DNA of 64,000 nt. Origin: CALDTK01 sp965215115. Lineage in GTDB: Bacteria > Bacteroidota > Bacteroidia > Chitinophagales > Saprospiraceae. This document shows, piece after piece, positions 27,186 to 35,421 of this stretch (positions within the stretch are counted from its first letter, which is position 1; each line of letters opens with the position of its first letter). A model generated the notes under the pieces. The model was not told the origin of the DNA, searched no databases, and worked only from the letters and a program-made list of their open reading frames with translations. The stretch spans positions 3,224,001-3,288,000 of the forward strand of contig OZ244050.1 in NCBI GenBank assembly GCA_965215115.1, read 5' to 3'. Position numbers and translations under genes: made by a program.

Positions 27186-29139
27186 GTTGTGCGTACTGTG
27201 CGATCTTCGAGAATAGTTGTTTGGGCTCGAAGGGCTTCAGGACGTAGTCCATCATCCCGTACTCGAGATATTGTCTGTCTTTCGAGATGTGGGCGTGGGC
27301 CGTCATCGCGAGGATGGGCACGTCCCGCATCGGGGGCTCCAGGTGCGCCCGCACGTAGGTCGCGGCCTCGTACCCGTCCATCACCGGCATCTGGATGTCC
27401 ATCAACACCACGTCGTACACGTTTTGCCGCAAGGCGTCTACCGCCAACTGACCGTTATCGACGATCGTGAGTTCGATGTTCGGGTAGGCGCGCTCGATGG
27501 TCTTGCGGGCCACCAGCTGGTTCATCTTGTGGTCCTCGGCCAGGAGCAGGCGGATCTTGCGCGTCGCGTCCACCTCGTAGACCCGCTCCGAGCAGACCGG
27601 CGCCGCGTTCTCGGCGGTGCCGATGTCGAAGCGCATCGTGAACGAGAACACCGACCCGACGCCGAGCTCGCTCGTGGCCCAGATGCGTCCTCCCAGCTGC
27701 TCGACGATGTTCTTCGCGATCGATAGCCCCAGGCCCGTACCCTCGAAGATGCGGTCCTTCGTGCGCACGCGCGTGAAGCTCCCGAACACGGCGTCTACCT
27801 TGTCCTCCGGGATGCCGATGCCGGTGTCGCGGACGTTGAACGCCAGTTCGACGGCTTGGTCGTCTTTCGACAAAACCTCGATCGCGAGCCCTACCGACCC
27901 GGTGTCCGTGAACTTGATGGAGTTGCCCACCAGGTTGTAGAGCACCTGGTTGAGCCGCAGCTTGTCGCCGACGAGGATGCGCGGGAGCTCCGCGGCGAGG
28001 TGTCGCTCGAACAGGAGGTCCTTCTCCTGGAGCTTGTACTGCATGACGTTGAACAGGTTGTCGACCAGGTCGAAGATGTCGATCGACCCCTGCTCGAAGA
28101 TGATCTTGCCGTTCTGCAGGGTCGAGATCTCGAGGATGTCGTTGACGACCCCGAGCAGGATCTCGCTCGACTGCTGGATCGACTTGACGAGGCTGCGCTG
28201 CTCGGCGTCGAGCTCCATGCCGGTGAGGATGTTGCTCATCCCGAGGATCGCGTTCATCGGCGTGCGCATCTCGTGCGAGATCGAAGCGACGAACTGCTCC
28301 TTCATCTTCGCGGAGCGCTGCGAGAGCTCGTGGACCTTACGGAGCTCCTCGCCGGCGCGGCGCTCGGTGATGTCCTGGACGATCCCCTGGCACACGCGCG
28401 TCCCGGCGTCACCGACCGAACACTTCCCCTCGATACTCACGAAGCGGCGCTCCTCGCCGACCATGACCTCGACCTCCGCACTCACGCCGGGGTTGTCGGG
28501 CGTGGTGTGCACGCAGTGCTCGTGGATGACGTGGAGCGGGTGGCTCGCATCGGTGACGAGCGCCAGCACACTGCTCCGCGGCGCGACCCCGAACATGCGG
28601 CGCATCTCCTCGGAGGCGAAAAACTGGCGCGGCTCCTCGCGGTACTCCCAGTTGCCGATGTGCGCGAGGCGCTGCGTGTGCGCGAGGCGCTTGATGACGC
28701 GCTTGCGCTCGATCGAGAACCGGAGCGTCTTGGAGAGTTGCTCGGCGTCGAACTGCCCCTTGACGAGGTAGTCCTGCGCCCCGGCCTCGACGGCCTTGAA
28801 GCCGATCTCGCGGTCGGAGAGGCCCGTGAGCAGCACGACGTTGTTGTCCGGATGGGCCTCCAGCACGCGACTCAGGGTCTCGAACCCCCGCGAGTCCGGG
28901 AGATTCATGTCGAGCAGCACCGCGGCGTACTCGACCTCGCCCCCGAGGCACTCCAGGCCCGCGGCGAGCGTCATCTGGTGCTCGATGCGGCAGTTGAGCG
29001 TATCGCTCTCCTCGAGGAGGATCTCGACGATCGTCGCGTCGGCGAGGTTGTCCTCGATCAGCAAGATCATCGGGACCGCCGTCTGGGTGTCGCGCTGATG
29101 CCTGACGGTCGAGGCGGAGATCTCCGAGGTGAGGTACAT
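27175..29139 (-). CDS. Hybrid sensor histidine kinase (REC-PAS-HisKA-HATPase-REC)
   Basis: 654 residues without membrane segments, so cytoplasmic. Order: an N-terminal receiver domain (MILLIEDNLADATIVEILL, phospho-acceptor in VLLDMNLPDSRG), a PAS-like region with NWEYREEPRQFFAS and ending IVQDITERRAGEE, a HisKA domain with H-box ASISHEMRTPMNAI, an HATPase domain (NQVLYNLVGNSIKFT, RDTGIGIPEDKV, GTGLGLSIAKNIVEQLGG) and a C-terminal receiver (DVVLMDIQMPVMDGYEA). The start may be the second Met (MILLIEDN). Input is probably another kinase acting on the first receiver. Output is through the adjacent Hpt protein. Confidence 0.92.
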   Translation of the reverse strand: MYLTSEISASTVRHQRDTQTAVPMILLIEDNLADATIVEILLEESDTLNCRIEHQMTLAAGLECLGGEVEYAAVLLDMNLPDSRGFETLSRVLEAHPDNNVVLLTGLSDREIGFKAVEAGAQDYLVKGQFDAEQLSKTLRFSIERKRVIKRLAHTQRLAHIGNWEYREEPRQFFASEEMRRMFGVAPRSSVLALVTDASHPLHVIHEHCVHTTPDNPGVSAEVEVMVGEERRFVSIEGKCSVGDAGTRVCQGIVQDITERRAGEELRKVHELSQRSAKMKEQFVASISHEMRTPMNAILGMSNILTGMELDAEQRSLVKSIQQSSEILLGVVNDILEISTLQNGKIIFEQGSIDIFDLVDNLFNVMQYKLQEKDLLFERHLAAELPRILVGDKLRLNQVLYNLVGNSIKFTDTGSVGLAIEVLSKDDQAVELAFNVRDTGIGIPEDKVDAVFGSFTRVRTKDRIFEGTGLGLSIAKNIVEQLGGRIWATSELGVGSVFSFTMRFDIGTAENAAPVCSERVYEVDATRKIRLLLAEDHKMNQLVARKTIERAYPNIELTIVDNGQLAVDALRQNVYDVVLMDIQMPVMDGYEAATYVRAHLEPPMRDVPILAMTAHAHISKDRQYLEYGMMDYVLKPFEPKQLFSKIAQYAQHER

Positions 29140-29201
29140 TACGCTGGGTCGATTGATGCCGCCCCCGGAGCAAATAAGGTGCCATCCTCCCCTCTCGCGC
29201 G

Positions 29202-29558
29202 CTACCCCCGCGGCCGGAACGCGAAGTTGGCCCCGGCCGGCGTCACGACGAACAGACAGTACTGGCTGCGGGCATCCCTGAACACGTTACGAAATTCCGC
29301 CACGCGATCCGGGCGCATCAGTCCCTTACCGACTAACTCTTCCAGGGTAGTGAGCCGCACTTCCCACGCCCCCGGCATCGCCTCGGCCAGCAGCAGCACC
29401 CCGATCTCGAGCGGGGCGCCCCGCTCCCAGACCATGATGGGGTAGTCGCTGACGCCCTGGTCCAGTACCGTATCGATGAGCGCGTCGAACTGCTGCGCGT
29501 AGCGCGCGAGGGCCTCGTCCACCTCCGCGAGGTAGGCCATTGAATCCGTCCCTGCCAT
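29202..29558 (-). CDS. Conserved hypothetical protein
   Basis: 118 residues from ATG 29558 (MAGTDSMAYLAEVDEALARY). No family recognised. The sequence is compact, with helix-rich start and a probable beta-sheet second half ending YCLFVVTPAGANFAFRPRG. An in-frame ATG 45 bases upstream exists but reads through a low-complexity GTGCGGA repeat and is unlikely. No membrane segment or signal peptide. The neighbouring kinase is on the same strand with a 62-base gap, so co-transcription is possible. Confidence 0.55.
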   Translation of the reverse strand: MAGTDSMAYLAEVDEALARYAQQFDALIDTVLDQGVSDYPIMVWERGAPLEIGVLLLAEAMPGAWEVRLTTLEELVGKGLMRPDRVAEFRNVFRDARSQYCLFVVTPAGANFAFRPRG

Positions 29559-29765
29559 GGCGCAAAGGTGGGGTGCGGAGTGCGGAGTGCGCACCCCGCA
29601 CACTATGCACTACGCACTATGCATCCCGAACTGGCGGTAGGCCTTACGGGCGACGAATGCGGTGGCCAGGATCAGGGTGTAGGAGAGGGTAGCGATCATG
29701 GGGGGGCGGGCTTGAGGCTCGACCCACGGACTGCATCCGGACGCCGAGTACGTTGTTTGCCCAAC

Positions 29766-30578
29766 GTGCCCCTATCCGACGACGCTGCCTGCGGTCCCAA
29801 AAATTGTGAACTTTTCCTAAACGAGCTCGCCGAGCGCTACGAGACCCCCGACTTCATCGGCGTGGACCCGATCAGCATCCCCCACCGGTACACCAACGCG
29901 GCGGACGTCGAGATCGCGGCCTTCTTCGCCGCGATCTTCGCGTGGGGACAGCGCCCGACGATCCTCGCGAAGTCATCCGAGTTCCTCGCGCACATGGGCG
30001 CGAGCCCGCACGAGTTCATCGTGGAGCACGGTCCGGACGACCGGCGCGCCTTCGACGGCTTCGTCCACCGCACCTTCCAGCCTACCGACGCGCACTATCT
30101 GCTCGATCGGCTCCAGCGCCACTACCGCGAGCACGAGAGCCTGGAGTCGCTCTTCACCGCCGGGCGCCCCCTCGGGGCCGAGACGGTCCGCCCCGCGCTG
30201 GAGCGTTTTCACGAAAGTGTCTTCGACCTCGCCGACGCACCGGCGCGCACCCGCAAGCACGTCGCGACCCCCGCGCGCGCCAGCGGCTGCAAACGACTCA
30301 ACATGTTCCTGCGGTGGATGGTGCGCCCGGCCGCGAAGGGCGTCGACTTCGGGCTCTGGCGCGACATCCACCCCCGACAGCTCATCGTGCCGATCGACCT
30401 GCACGTACGCCGCGTCGCCACCGAGTGGGGTCTGCTTTCGCGAAAACAGAACGACTGGCAGGCGGCCGAGGAGTTGACGGCGGCGCTGAGGGCGTTCGAT
30501 GCGGCAGACCCGGTGCGCTACGATTTCGCGCTGTTCGGGTGGGGCGTCGACCGTGCGGCGCGAGACTCGCGACCCTGA
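29766..30578 (+). CDS. TIGR02757 (DUF2400) family protein
   Basis: 270 residues from GTG 29766 (VPLSDDAACGPKNCELFLNE). It contains the family block DPISIPHRYTNAADVEIAAF and FFAAIFAWGQRPTILAKS, then RLNMFLRWMVRP and VDFGLW, with PRQLIVPIDLHVRR. These proteins resemble HhH-GPD DNA glycosylases in the C-terminal half and are found widely in Bacteroidota; activity is unproven. The frame is open upstream to 29568, but that part is intergenic repeat sequence. Mini-hairpin copies at 30205 (CAC/GTG stem) and 30434. Confidence 0.85.
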   Translation: MPLSDDAACGPKNCELFLNELAERYETPDFIGVDPISIPHRYTNAADVEIAAFFAAIFAWGQRPTILAKSSEFLAHMGASPHEFIVEHGPDDRRAFDGFVHRTFQPTDAHYLLDRLQRHYREHESLESLFTAGRPLGAETVRPALERFHESVFDLADAPARTRKHVATPARASGCKRLNMFLRWMVRPAAKGVDFGLWRDIHPRQLIVPIDLHVRRVATEWGLLSRKQNDWQAAEELTAALRAFDAADPVRYDFALFGWGVDRAARDSRP

Positions 30579-30719
30579 CGATCCGGCGGGCACAGCCGGT
30601 CCGCCGAATCCTTTGCCCTCCCCAGGCAGCGAATCCCGCCCCCGATTCGTAGTAGCTTTATGCGCGGGACTCGCGCCCGACACCACGCCAACTATCGCAC
30701 CAGCTATACTCACCACTTT

Positions 30720-31283
30720 ATGGACATCGCGCTCGGGGGTACCTACTACGACGAAACCGAAGTCGTCACCGCCTGTGGTCGGGGCGAACGCTGGGCCCAG
30801 AAGGTGCTCTACGAGGCCCACTTCAACACGCTGCTGCCGGTCTGCGGCCGCTACGCCAGCAACTCCTCGGAGGCGATGGACCTGCTCCACGAGGCCTTCA
30901 TCAAGATCTTCAAGAACATCGGCCGCTACGAGCCGAACACCAGCCTCGGGGGCTGGATGCGGCGCCTCACGGTCAACACCTGCATCGACACCTACCGCAA
31001 GGAGGTCCGCCGCCGCACCGAGGACATCGACGCCACGTTCGACCTCAGCACCGACGAGGCCGACGCGGTGAGCAAGTGCTCCGAGCGCGAGATCCTCGCC
31101 GCCATCCAGCAACTCTCCCCCGTCTACCGCACGATCTTCAACCTCTACGCCATCGAGGGCTTCAGCCACCGCGAGATCGGTGAGCAACTCGGGATCACCG
31201 AGAGTACGAGTCGCTCGAACCTCGTCAAGGCACGCCAGCGCCTCAAGGCCCTCCTCGTCACCGCCGCACCCCACCGCGCATGA
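30720..31283 (+). CDS. ECF RNA polymerase sigma factor
   Basis: 187 residues from ATG 30720 (MDIALGGTYYDETEVV). Region 2 has AMDLLHEAFIKIFKNIGRYE and GGWMRRLTVNTCIDTYRKE. Region 4 has LSPVYRTIFNLYAIEGFSHREIGEQLGI with the helix-turn-helix TESTSRSNLVKARQRL. TAGCTTTA at 30653-30660 is close to a -7 box. Its last codons overlap the ATG of the next gene (ATGA), which encodes a membrane-anchored protein likely to hold or release this sigma factor. Confidence 0.9.
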   Translation: MDIALGGTYYDETEVVTACGRGERWAQKVLYEAHFNTLLPVCGRYASNSSEAMDLLHEAFIKIFKNIGRYEPNTSLGGWMRRLTVNTCIDTYRKEVRRRTEDIDATFDLSTDEADAVSKCSEREILAAIQQLSPVYRTIFNLYAIEGFSHREIGEQLGITESTSRSNLVKARQRLKALLVTAAPHRA

Positions 31284-32875
31284 GCGACTTCGACGACCTG
31301 ATCCGCGGCAAACTCGCCGCCGCTCAGCACGAGGGCCGCCCCGACTGGGACGCCCTCGCCGAACAACTCGACGGCGAGGCCTTCGACGACAGCCTCCGGC
31401 AAGCCCTACCGCTCGCCGGCCTGAGCACCGCCGCCATGCCCGGGGCCACCGCGCCCGACTGGGGCGGACTGCTCGACCGGCTCGACGCGGACGCCGACGC
31501 CGAGGGCGATGCCTTCGACCGACTCATCTCACGCCGCCTCGCCGAGGTCGAGACCGACCTCGCCCCGGCCGACAGCTGGCGCCAGTTGTCCCACCGCATC
31601 GATACGCTGTGGCCACTGCGCAAGGCCTTCATCCGCTACCGCGTCCTCGAGATCGCCGCCGCCGCGGCCCTGATCCTCACCTTCGTGCCGATGCTGCGCG
31701 ACAACCCCATCTGGCGACGGGGCGAGGTCGAGTCCGTAGCCGACGCGGCGGCGCCGCCCGCCGGGTCCGCAGCCGACGCCGACGCCACGGCTGCTACTTA
31801 CTCCCCCCTCGACAACCTCGCGCAGGCGTTCGGGCTCTCCTCCCTGGCGGACCGAATCGCCTCCCCGGACCAGATCGCTGCACTGTATACCTCGCCGACG
31901 ACCAGCGTCGCCGGGGGTGGTGGCTCCGCGGCTCTGGGCGCACGGCAACTTCCGTCCGTGACGCTCGAACCCGAGGGTCCGCTACAGGTCCAGGTCGAGC
32001 CCGTAGCCGCGTACGCGCCGGACGCGCCGAATGCGCTGAACGCGCAACGCAACGTGCGGGCCCTCCCCGAGCCCACGCTCGCGGCGATGCCATTTACCCC
32101 GCCTAAGCTCGTGGTCGCCGCGGGGCCAGCGACCGCAAAGCGCTGGAGTTTTGGCGCAAGCGGAGTCTACAAGACCTGGCAGGTCTTCACGCCCGCCGAC
32201 GAGAGTTTCGACCGGGGCAGTAGTAGGCAGCAGGTGGTCGCGCCGCAGATCGGCGCCCACGTGCTGTACGCCGTCGGGTCGCGCTGGCGCCTCGGGCTCA
32301 ACGTCGGGGTGTCGTCCGCGACCTACGGCGCCGGCCTGCCCGAGGTCCTGCGCCTCAACGCGTCCACGACCTCGCGGCTGGATGTCTCCGAGAAGTTCCG
32401 CAGCATCGACCTCGACATTGCGCAGGCGACGGTGGACGCGCGGTACGGCCTCCTCGACAGGCGACGCCCCGCGCAGGTCTGGCTCAAGGCCGGCGTCGGC
32501 GCCAATGCCTTCCTGCGCACGCGCTACGATGTCCGTCGGACGCTCGGCGATCAAAACGCCACGCCGCCGCCGCCACGGGAGGACGACGGTCCCGACGATT
32601 TTTCCGCCCGTGAGGCCAAGCCTATCGCCAAACCCTTCACCCCGAGTCAGGTGAAGGCCTTCCCGAATGGACTGGCGCAGGGCGGCAAGTTGACGGAGAC
32701 GATCCAGCCCTTCGGCCGGCTCGGCGTCGAGGCGGAGGTCAAGCTCGGTGATCGCCTGCGGGCCTTCGGGAGCGTCGATGTCGACTTCGCGACCCCGGGG
32801 CAGCGCGGGTTTGGCCCAAACCAGGACAGGTTTGGCGCCGTCGGCCTCGAGTTCGGGGCCAGGGTGTCCCTGTAG
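31280..32875 (+). CDS. Probable anti-sigma/outer-membrane beta-barrel fusion protein
   Basis: 531 residues, overlapping the sigma-factor stop by four bases. The first 100 residues contain three loose repeats (FDDLIRGKLAAAQHEGRPDW, FDRLISRRLAEVETDLAPADSW and a shorter central one). They precede one membrane helix (about residues 120-140, EIAAAAALILTFVPML). A linker rich in Ala/Pro leads to a C-terminal half of alternating beta-strands that looks like an outer-membrane barrel (FGASGVYKTWQVF, then GLEFGARVSL at the end). Similar proteins stand next to ECF sigma factors in Bacteroidota. The anti-sigma role is inferred from position and topology. Confidence 0.6.
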   Translation: MSDFDDLIRGKLAAAQHEGRPDWDALAEQLDGEAFDDSLRQALPLAGLSTAAMPGATAPDWGGLLDRLDADADAEGDAFDRLISRRLAEVETDLAPADSWRQLSHRIDTLWPLRKAFIRYRVLEIAAAAALILTFVPMLRDNPIWRRGEVESVADAAAPPAGSAADADATAATYSPLDNLAQAFGLSSLADRIASPDQIAALYTSPTTSVAGGGGSAALGARQLPSVTLEPEGPLQVQVEPVAAYAPDAPNALNAQRNVRALPEPTLAAMPFTPPKLVVAAGPATAKRWSFGASGVYKTWQVFTPADESFDRGSSRQQVVAPQIGAHVLYAVGSRWRLGLNVGVSSATYGAGLPEVLRLNASTTSRLDVSEKFRSIDLDIAQATVDARYGLLDRRRPAQVWLKAGVGANAFLRTRYDVRRTLGDQNATPPPPREDDGPDDFSAREAKPIAKPFTPSQVKAFPNGLAQGGKLTETIQPFGRLGVEAEVKLGDRLRAFGSVDVDFATPGQRGFGPNQDRFGAVGLEFGARVSL

Positions 32876-32899
32876 TGCCGTTGCTGAGTGACTAGTACA

Positions 32900-32940
32900 G
32901 CTTGCGCCAAAACCTAACCGCCCCGAGTTTTGGCGCAAGC
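32900..32940. terminator. Perfect 14-bp inverted repeat made of two mini-hairpin elements
   Basis: GCTTGCGCCAAAAC (32900-32913) and GTTTTGGCGCAAGC (32927-32940) face each other across 13 bases, 24 bases after the upstream stop. As RNA they form a strong stem that would terminate or insulate the sigma operon. TTTG at 32929-32932 inside the right arm is 18 bp from TACATCTG at 32951-32958, so the element may also supply the -33 box of the following gene. Confidence 0.6.
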
Positions 32941-32997
32941 CGCCCCCGTGTACATCTGCCGCGGCGCGGGCGCGTTGGCTGACCGATATTCGGCGCC

Positions 32998-34407
32998 ATG
33001 AAACTAGCATTCCACGGTGCCGCCCGGCAAGTGACCGGCTCCTGCCACCTCCTCACACTCGACGACGGCTTCACGGTCCTGATGGACTGCGGGCTGTACC
33101 AGGGCTACGACAAGGAGTACGAGGACTTCAACGACACCTGGGCCTTCGACCCCGCGAGCATCGACGTCGTGGTGCTCTCGCACGCGCACATCGATCACTG
33201 CGGGCGCCTGCCGAAACTCGTCAAAGACGGCTTCAAAGGAAAGATCTACGCCACGCACGCCACGCGTAGCCTCTGCAACATCCTGCTGCTCGACTCGGCC
33301 CACATCCAGGTCAAGGACGCCGAGTACTACAACAAGCGCAAGACGCGCCAGGTCGGCGCCGGCAACTTCGAGCCCCGCGCCCCGCTGTACGAGAAGCCCG
33401 ACGTGCTGGAGACCATGACGCGCTTCGTGGCCCTGCCCTACGGCAGCTTCATGTACCTGAGCGACAAGGTGCGACTCGAGTTCCGGGACGCGGGCCACAT
33501 CCTCGGCTCGGCGACGGTGAGCCTGCGCATCAACCGCGGCGGCGAAGAGGTGCGGGTCGGCTTCACGGGTGACGTCGGCCGTCCCGAGCGCCCTATCCTG
33601 CGCGACCCGCAGATCATGCAGCAGCAAGACGTCCTGCTGTCCGAGAGCACCTACGGCAACCGCGAGCACGAGGACAAGCCCGCCGAGAAGGCCAAGTTCC
33701 TCCGGATCATCAAGGAGACCTGCGAGGAGCGCGGCGGGAAGTTGCTCATCCCGGCCTTCAGCGTCGGCCGCACCCAGGAGATCGTGTACCTCCTCGACCA
33801 GCTCGAGAACGAGCGCAAGCTCTCGCGGCGCATCCCAGTGTACGTCGATAGTCCCCTGGCCATCAACGCGACCACGATCTACGGCAACCACCCCGAGTGC
33901 TACGATCAGGATCTGCAGGAGTACCTCCTCACCGACCCGAACCCCTTCGGGTTCAACACCCTGCACTACGTCCAGAAGGTCGAGGACTCGAAGGCGATCA
34001 ACTTCCTGAAGGGCCCGGCCATCATCATCAGCGCCTCGGGCATGGGCAACGCCGGTCGCATCAAGCACCACCTCGCCAATCACCTGCCGGACTCCCGCAA
34101 CACGGCCTTCATCGTCGGCTACTGTGCCCCCGGGACGCCTGGCGCCCAACTTCGCGAGGGCGCGGAGTCGATCAAGTTCTTCGGGGAGCAAGTACCGGTC
34201 AACGCGAAGGTGGAGGTCATGGACAGTTTCAGCGCGCACGCCGACCGGGGCGAGTTGAGCAGTTTCCTGCAAAACCAGCAGCAGGCGAAGCTTTACCTGG
34301 TCCACGGGCAATACGACGCGCAGGAGGCGTTCCGGGAGCGCTTGCAGGGCGAGGGCCACGGGGCGGTGGGGATACCGGAGCTCAGGGAGGAGGTGGAGGT
34401 AGGCTGA
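32998..34407 (+). CDS. Beta-CASP metallo-beta-lactamase-fold RNA nuclease (Ysh1/CPSF73-like)
   Basis: 469 residues. The metallo-beta-lactamase motif HAHIDHCG begins at about residue 62 and is preceded by LMDCGLYQG. GHILGSATV and GFTGDVGRPERPIL follow. The beta-CASP part includes IPAFSVGRTQEIVYLLDQL, PVYVDSPLAINATTIY and the later IISASGMGNAGRIKHHL. The final motif is SFSAHADRGELSSF. Bacterial members are thought to be RNA-processing nucleases acting in the cytoplasm. The opening (MKLAFHGAARQVTGSCHLL) is typical. A mini-hairpin with an unusual 4-bp stem (GCAG/CTGC) lies at 34259-34275. Confidence 0.9.
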   Translation: MKLAFHGAARQVTGSCHLLTLDDGFTVLMDCGLYQGYDKEYEDFNDTWAFDPASIDVVVLSHAHIDHCGRLPKLVKDGFKGKIYATHATRSLCNILLLDSAHIQVKDAEYYNKRKTRQVGAGNFEPRAPLYEKPDVLETMTRFVALPYGSFMYLSDKVRLEFRDAGHILGSATVSLRINRGGEEVRVGFTGDVGRPERPILRDPQIMQQQDVLLSESTYGNREHEDKPAEKAKFLRIIKETCEERGGKLLIPAFSVGRTQEIVYLLDQLENERKLSRRIPVYVDSPLAINATTIYGNHPECYDQDLQEYLLTDPNPFGFNTLHYVQKVEDSKAINFLKGPAIIISASGMGNAGRIKHHLANHLPDSRNTAFIVGYCAPGTPGAQLREGAESIKFFGEQVPVNAKVEVMDSFSAHADRGELSSFLQNQQQAKLYLVHGQYDAQEAFRERLQGEGHGAVGIPELREEVEVG

Positions 34408-34534
34408 GGGTGGCGGTGGCCTGCGGCGTACTCGTCTGTGGGGCTCGTCGTTGGCCTGCGGCGCTTTACGTGGGGGTTGGCTTTTGCTGGGCGTAGGGCT
34501 TTGCTTTCGCGAAAACCTGCCTTACCTTGACGAG

Positions 34535-35272
34535 ATGCTTAACGAGGAAAGGTTGCCTACGTCGACGCTCGCCGACGGTGCGGAGGAGAATACTATGGTC
34601 CGGGAGGACGACTCCGCACTGACCCTCGGTGCCGCGACTAGCCCCCTTGCCGCAGACAGCTTCGTGCCCGACCTCAGTGGCTTCTACACTTACCTCGACT
34701 ACCTCCGCATGGAGCTGGAGGGACGCTGGGAGCTGATCAAAGGCTTCCTGCGCGAGATGGCCGCGCCGCGGGATGCGCACCAGGCTGCGGTCGGGCTTCT
34801 CTACGGTACGCTGTTTAACCTGCGGAGCACACACGGGTGCCAAGTGCGCGTCTCCCCTTACGGCGTGCGCCTCTTCCCGGACCCCGACTCTGGCGACACC
34901 ACCGTCGTGCAGCCGGACGTGTGCGTGATCTGCGACCGGTCGAAGATTAAATCCGCCGGTTGCTACGGGCCGCCCGACCTCGTCATCGAGGTCTTGAGCC
35001 CGAGCACGCAGCAGCACGACCGCCTCACGAAGACTACCCTCTACGAGCAAGCCGGCGTGCAGGAGTACTGGATTGTCGACCTCAAGCGCGAGCGCATCGA
35101 ACAGCGCGTGATGCAGGCTGGCGGGCAGTACGCGCTGCCGACGCTTTACCCCCGAGGCGCCACTGCGGAAAGCACCGCCGTAGCAGGTTTTCGCGTAAGC
35201 GTTGCCGAATTCATGGACGAGGCCAATGAGTTCGAAGGCGAAGGTGACGGGGCGAACGAGGAGTTGTCGTAG
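34535..35272 (+). CDS. Uma2 family endonuclease-like protein
   Basis: 245 residues from ATG 34535 (MLNEERLPTSTLADG). The N-terminal 45 residues are variable. The PD-(D/E)xK-type Uma2 fold follows: RWELIKGFLREMAAPRDAHQ, VVQPDVCVICDRSKI (catalytic Asp), PDLVIEVLSPSTQQHD (E-V) and LYEQAGVQEYWIVDLKRE. Uma2 proteins are numerous in cyanobacteria and Bacteroidota and their function is unclear; nuclease activity is predicted only. TACCTTGA at 34522-34529 may be a -7 box very close to the start. Mini-hairpin copies at 34503 (just upstream) and 35187 (near the C-terminus). Confidence 0.8.
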   Translation: MLNEERLPTSTLADGAEENTMVREDDSALTLGAATSPLAADSFVPDLSGFYTYLDYLRMELEGRWELIKGFLREMAAPRDAHQAAVGLLYGTLFNLRSTHGCQVRVSPYGVRLFPDPDSGDTTVVQPDVCVICDRSKIKSAGCYGPPDLVIEVLSPSTQQHDRLTKTTLYEQAGVQEYWIVDLKRERIEQRVMQAGGQYALPTLYPRGATAESTAVAGFRVSVAEFMDEANEFEGEGDGANEELS

Positions 35273-35421
35273 CTCGCCCCACCGCCCTCGTCCGCTGCCC
35301 ATGAGTCAGCCCCCGCCCGGCTTCGCCGAAGACACTCACGGGCCCTGCGTCCCGAACGACCCAAGCTTCGGCTATAGAGTTTTTCGACTCGGCTTTGTGT
35401 CCGCGTGGCTTTCTTTAGGCC

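Noticed and set aside
29568..29765. N-terminal extension of the TIGR02757 protein from the first ATG at 29568
   Set aside because: The segment reads through GTGCGGA/TGCACTACGC low-complexity repeats and lacks family similarity; the GTG at 29766 fits the family start.
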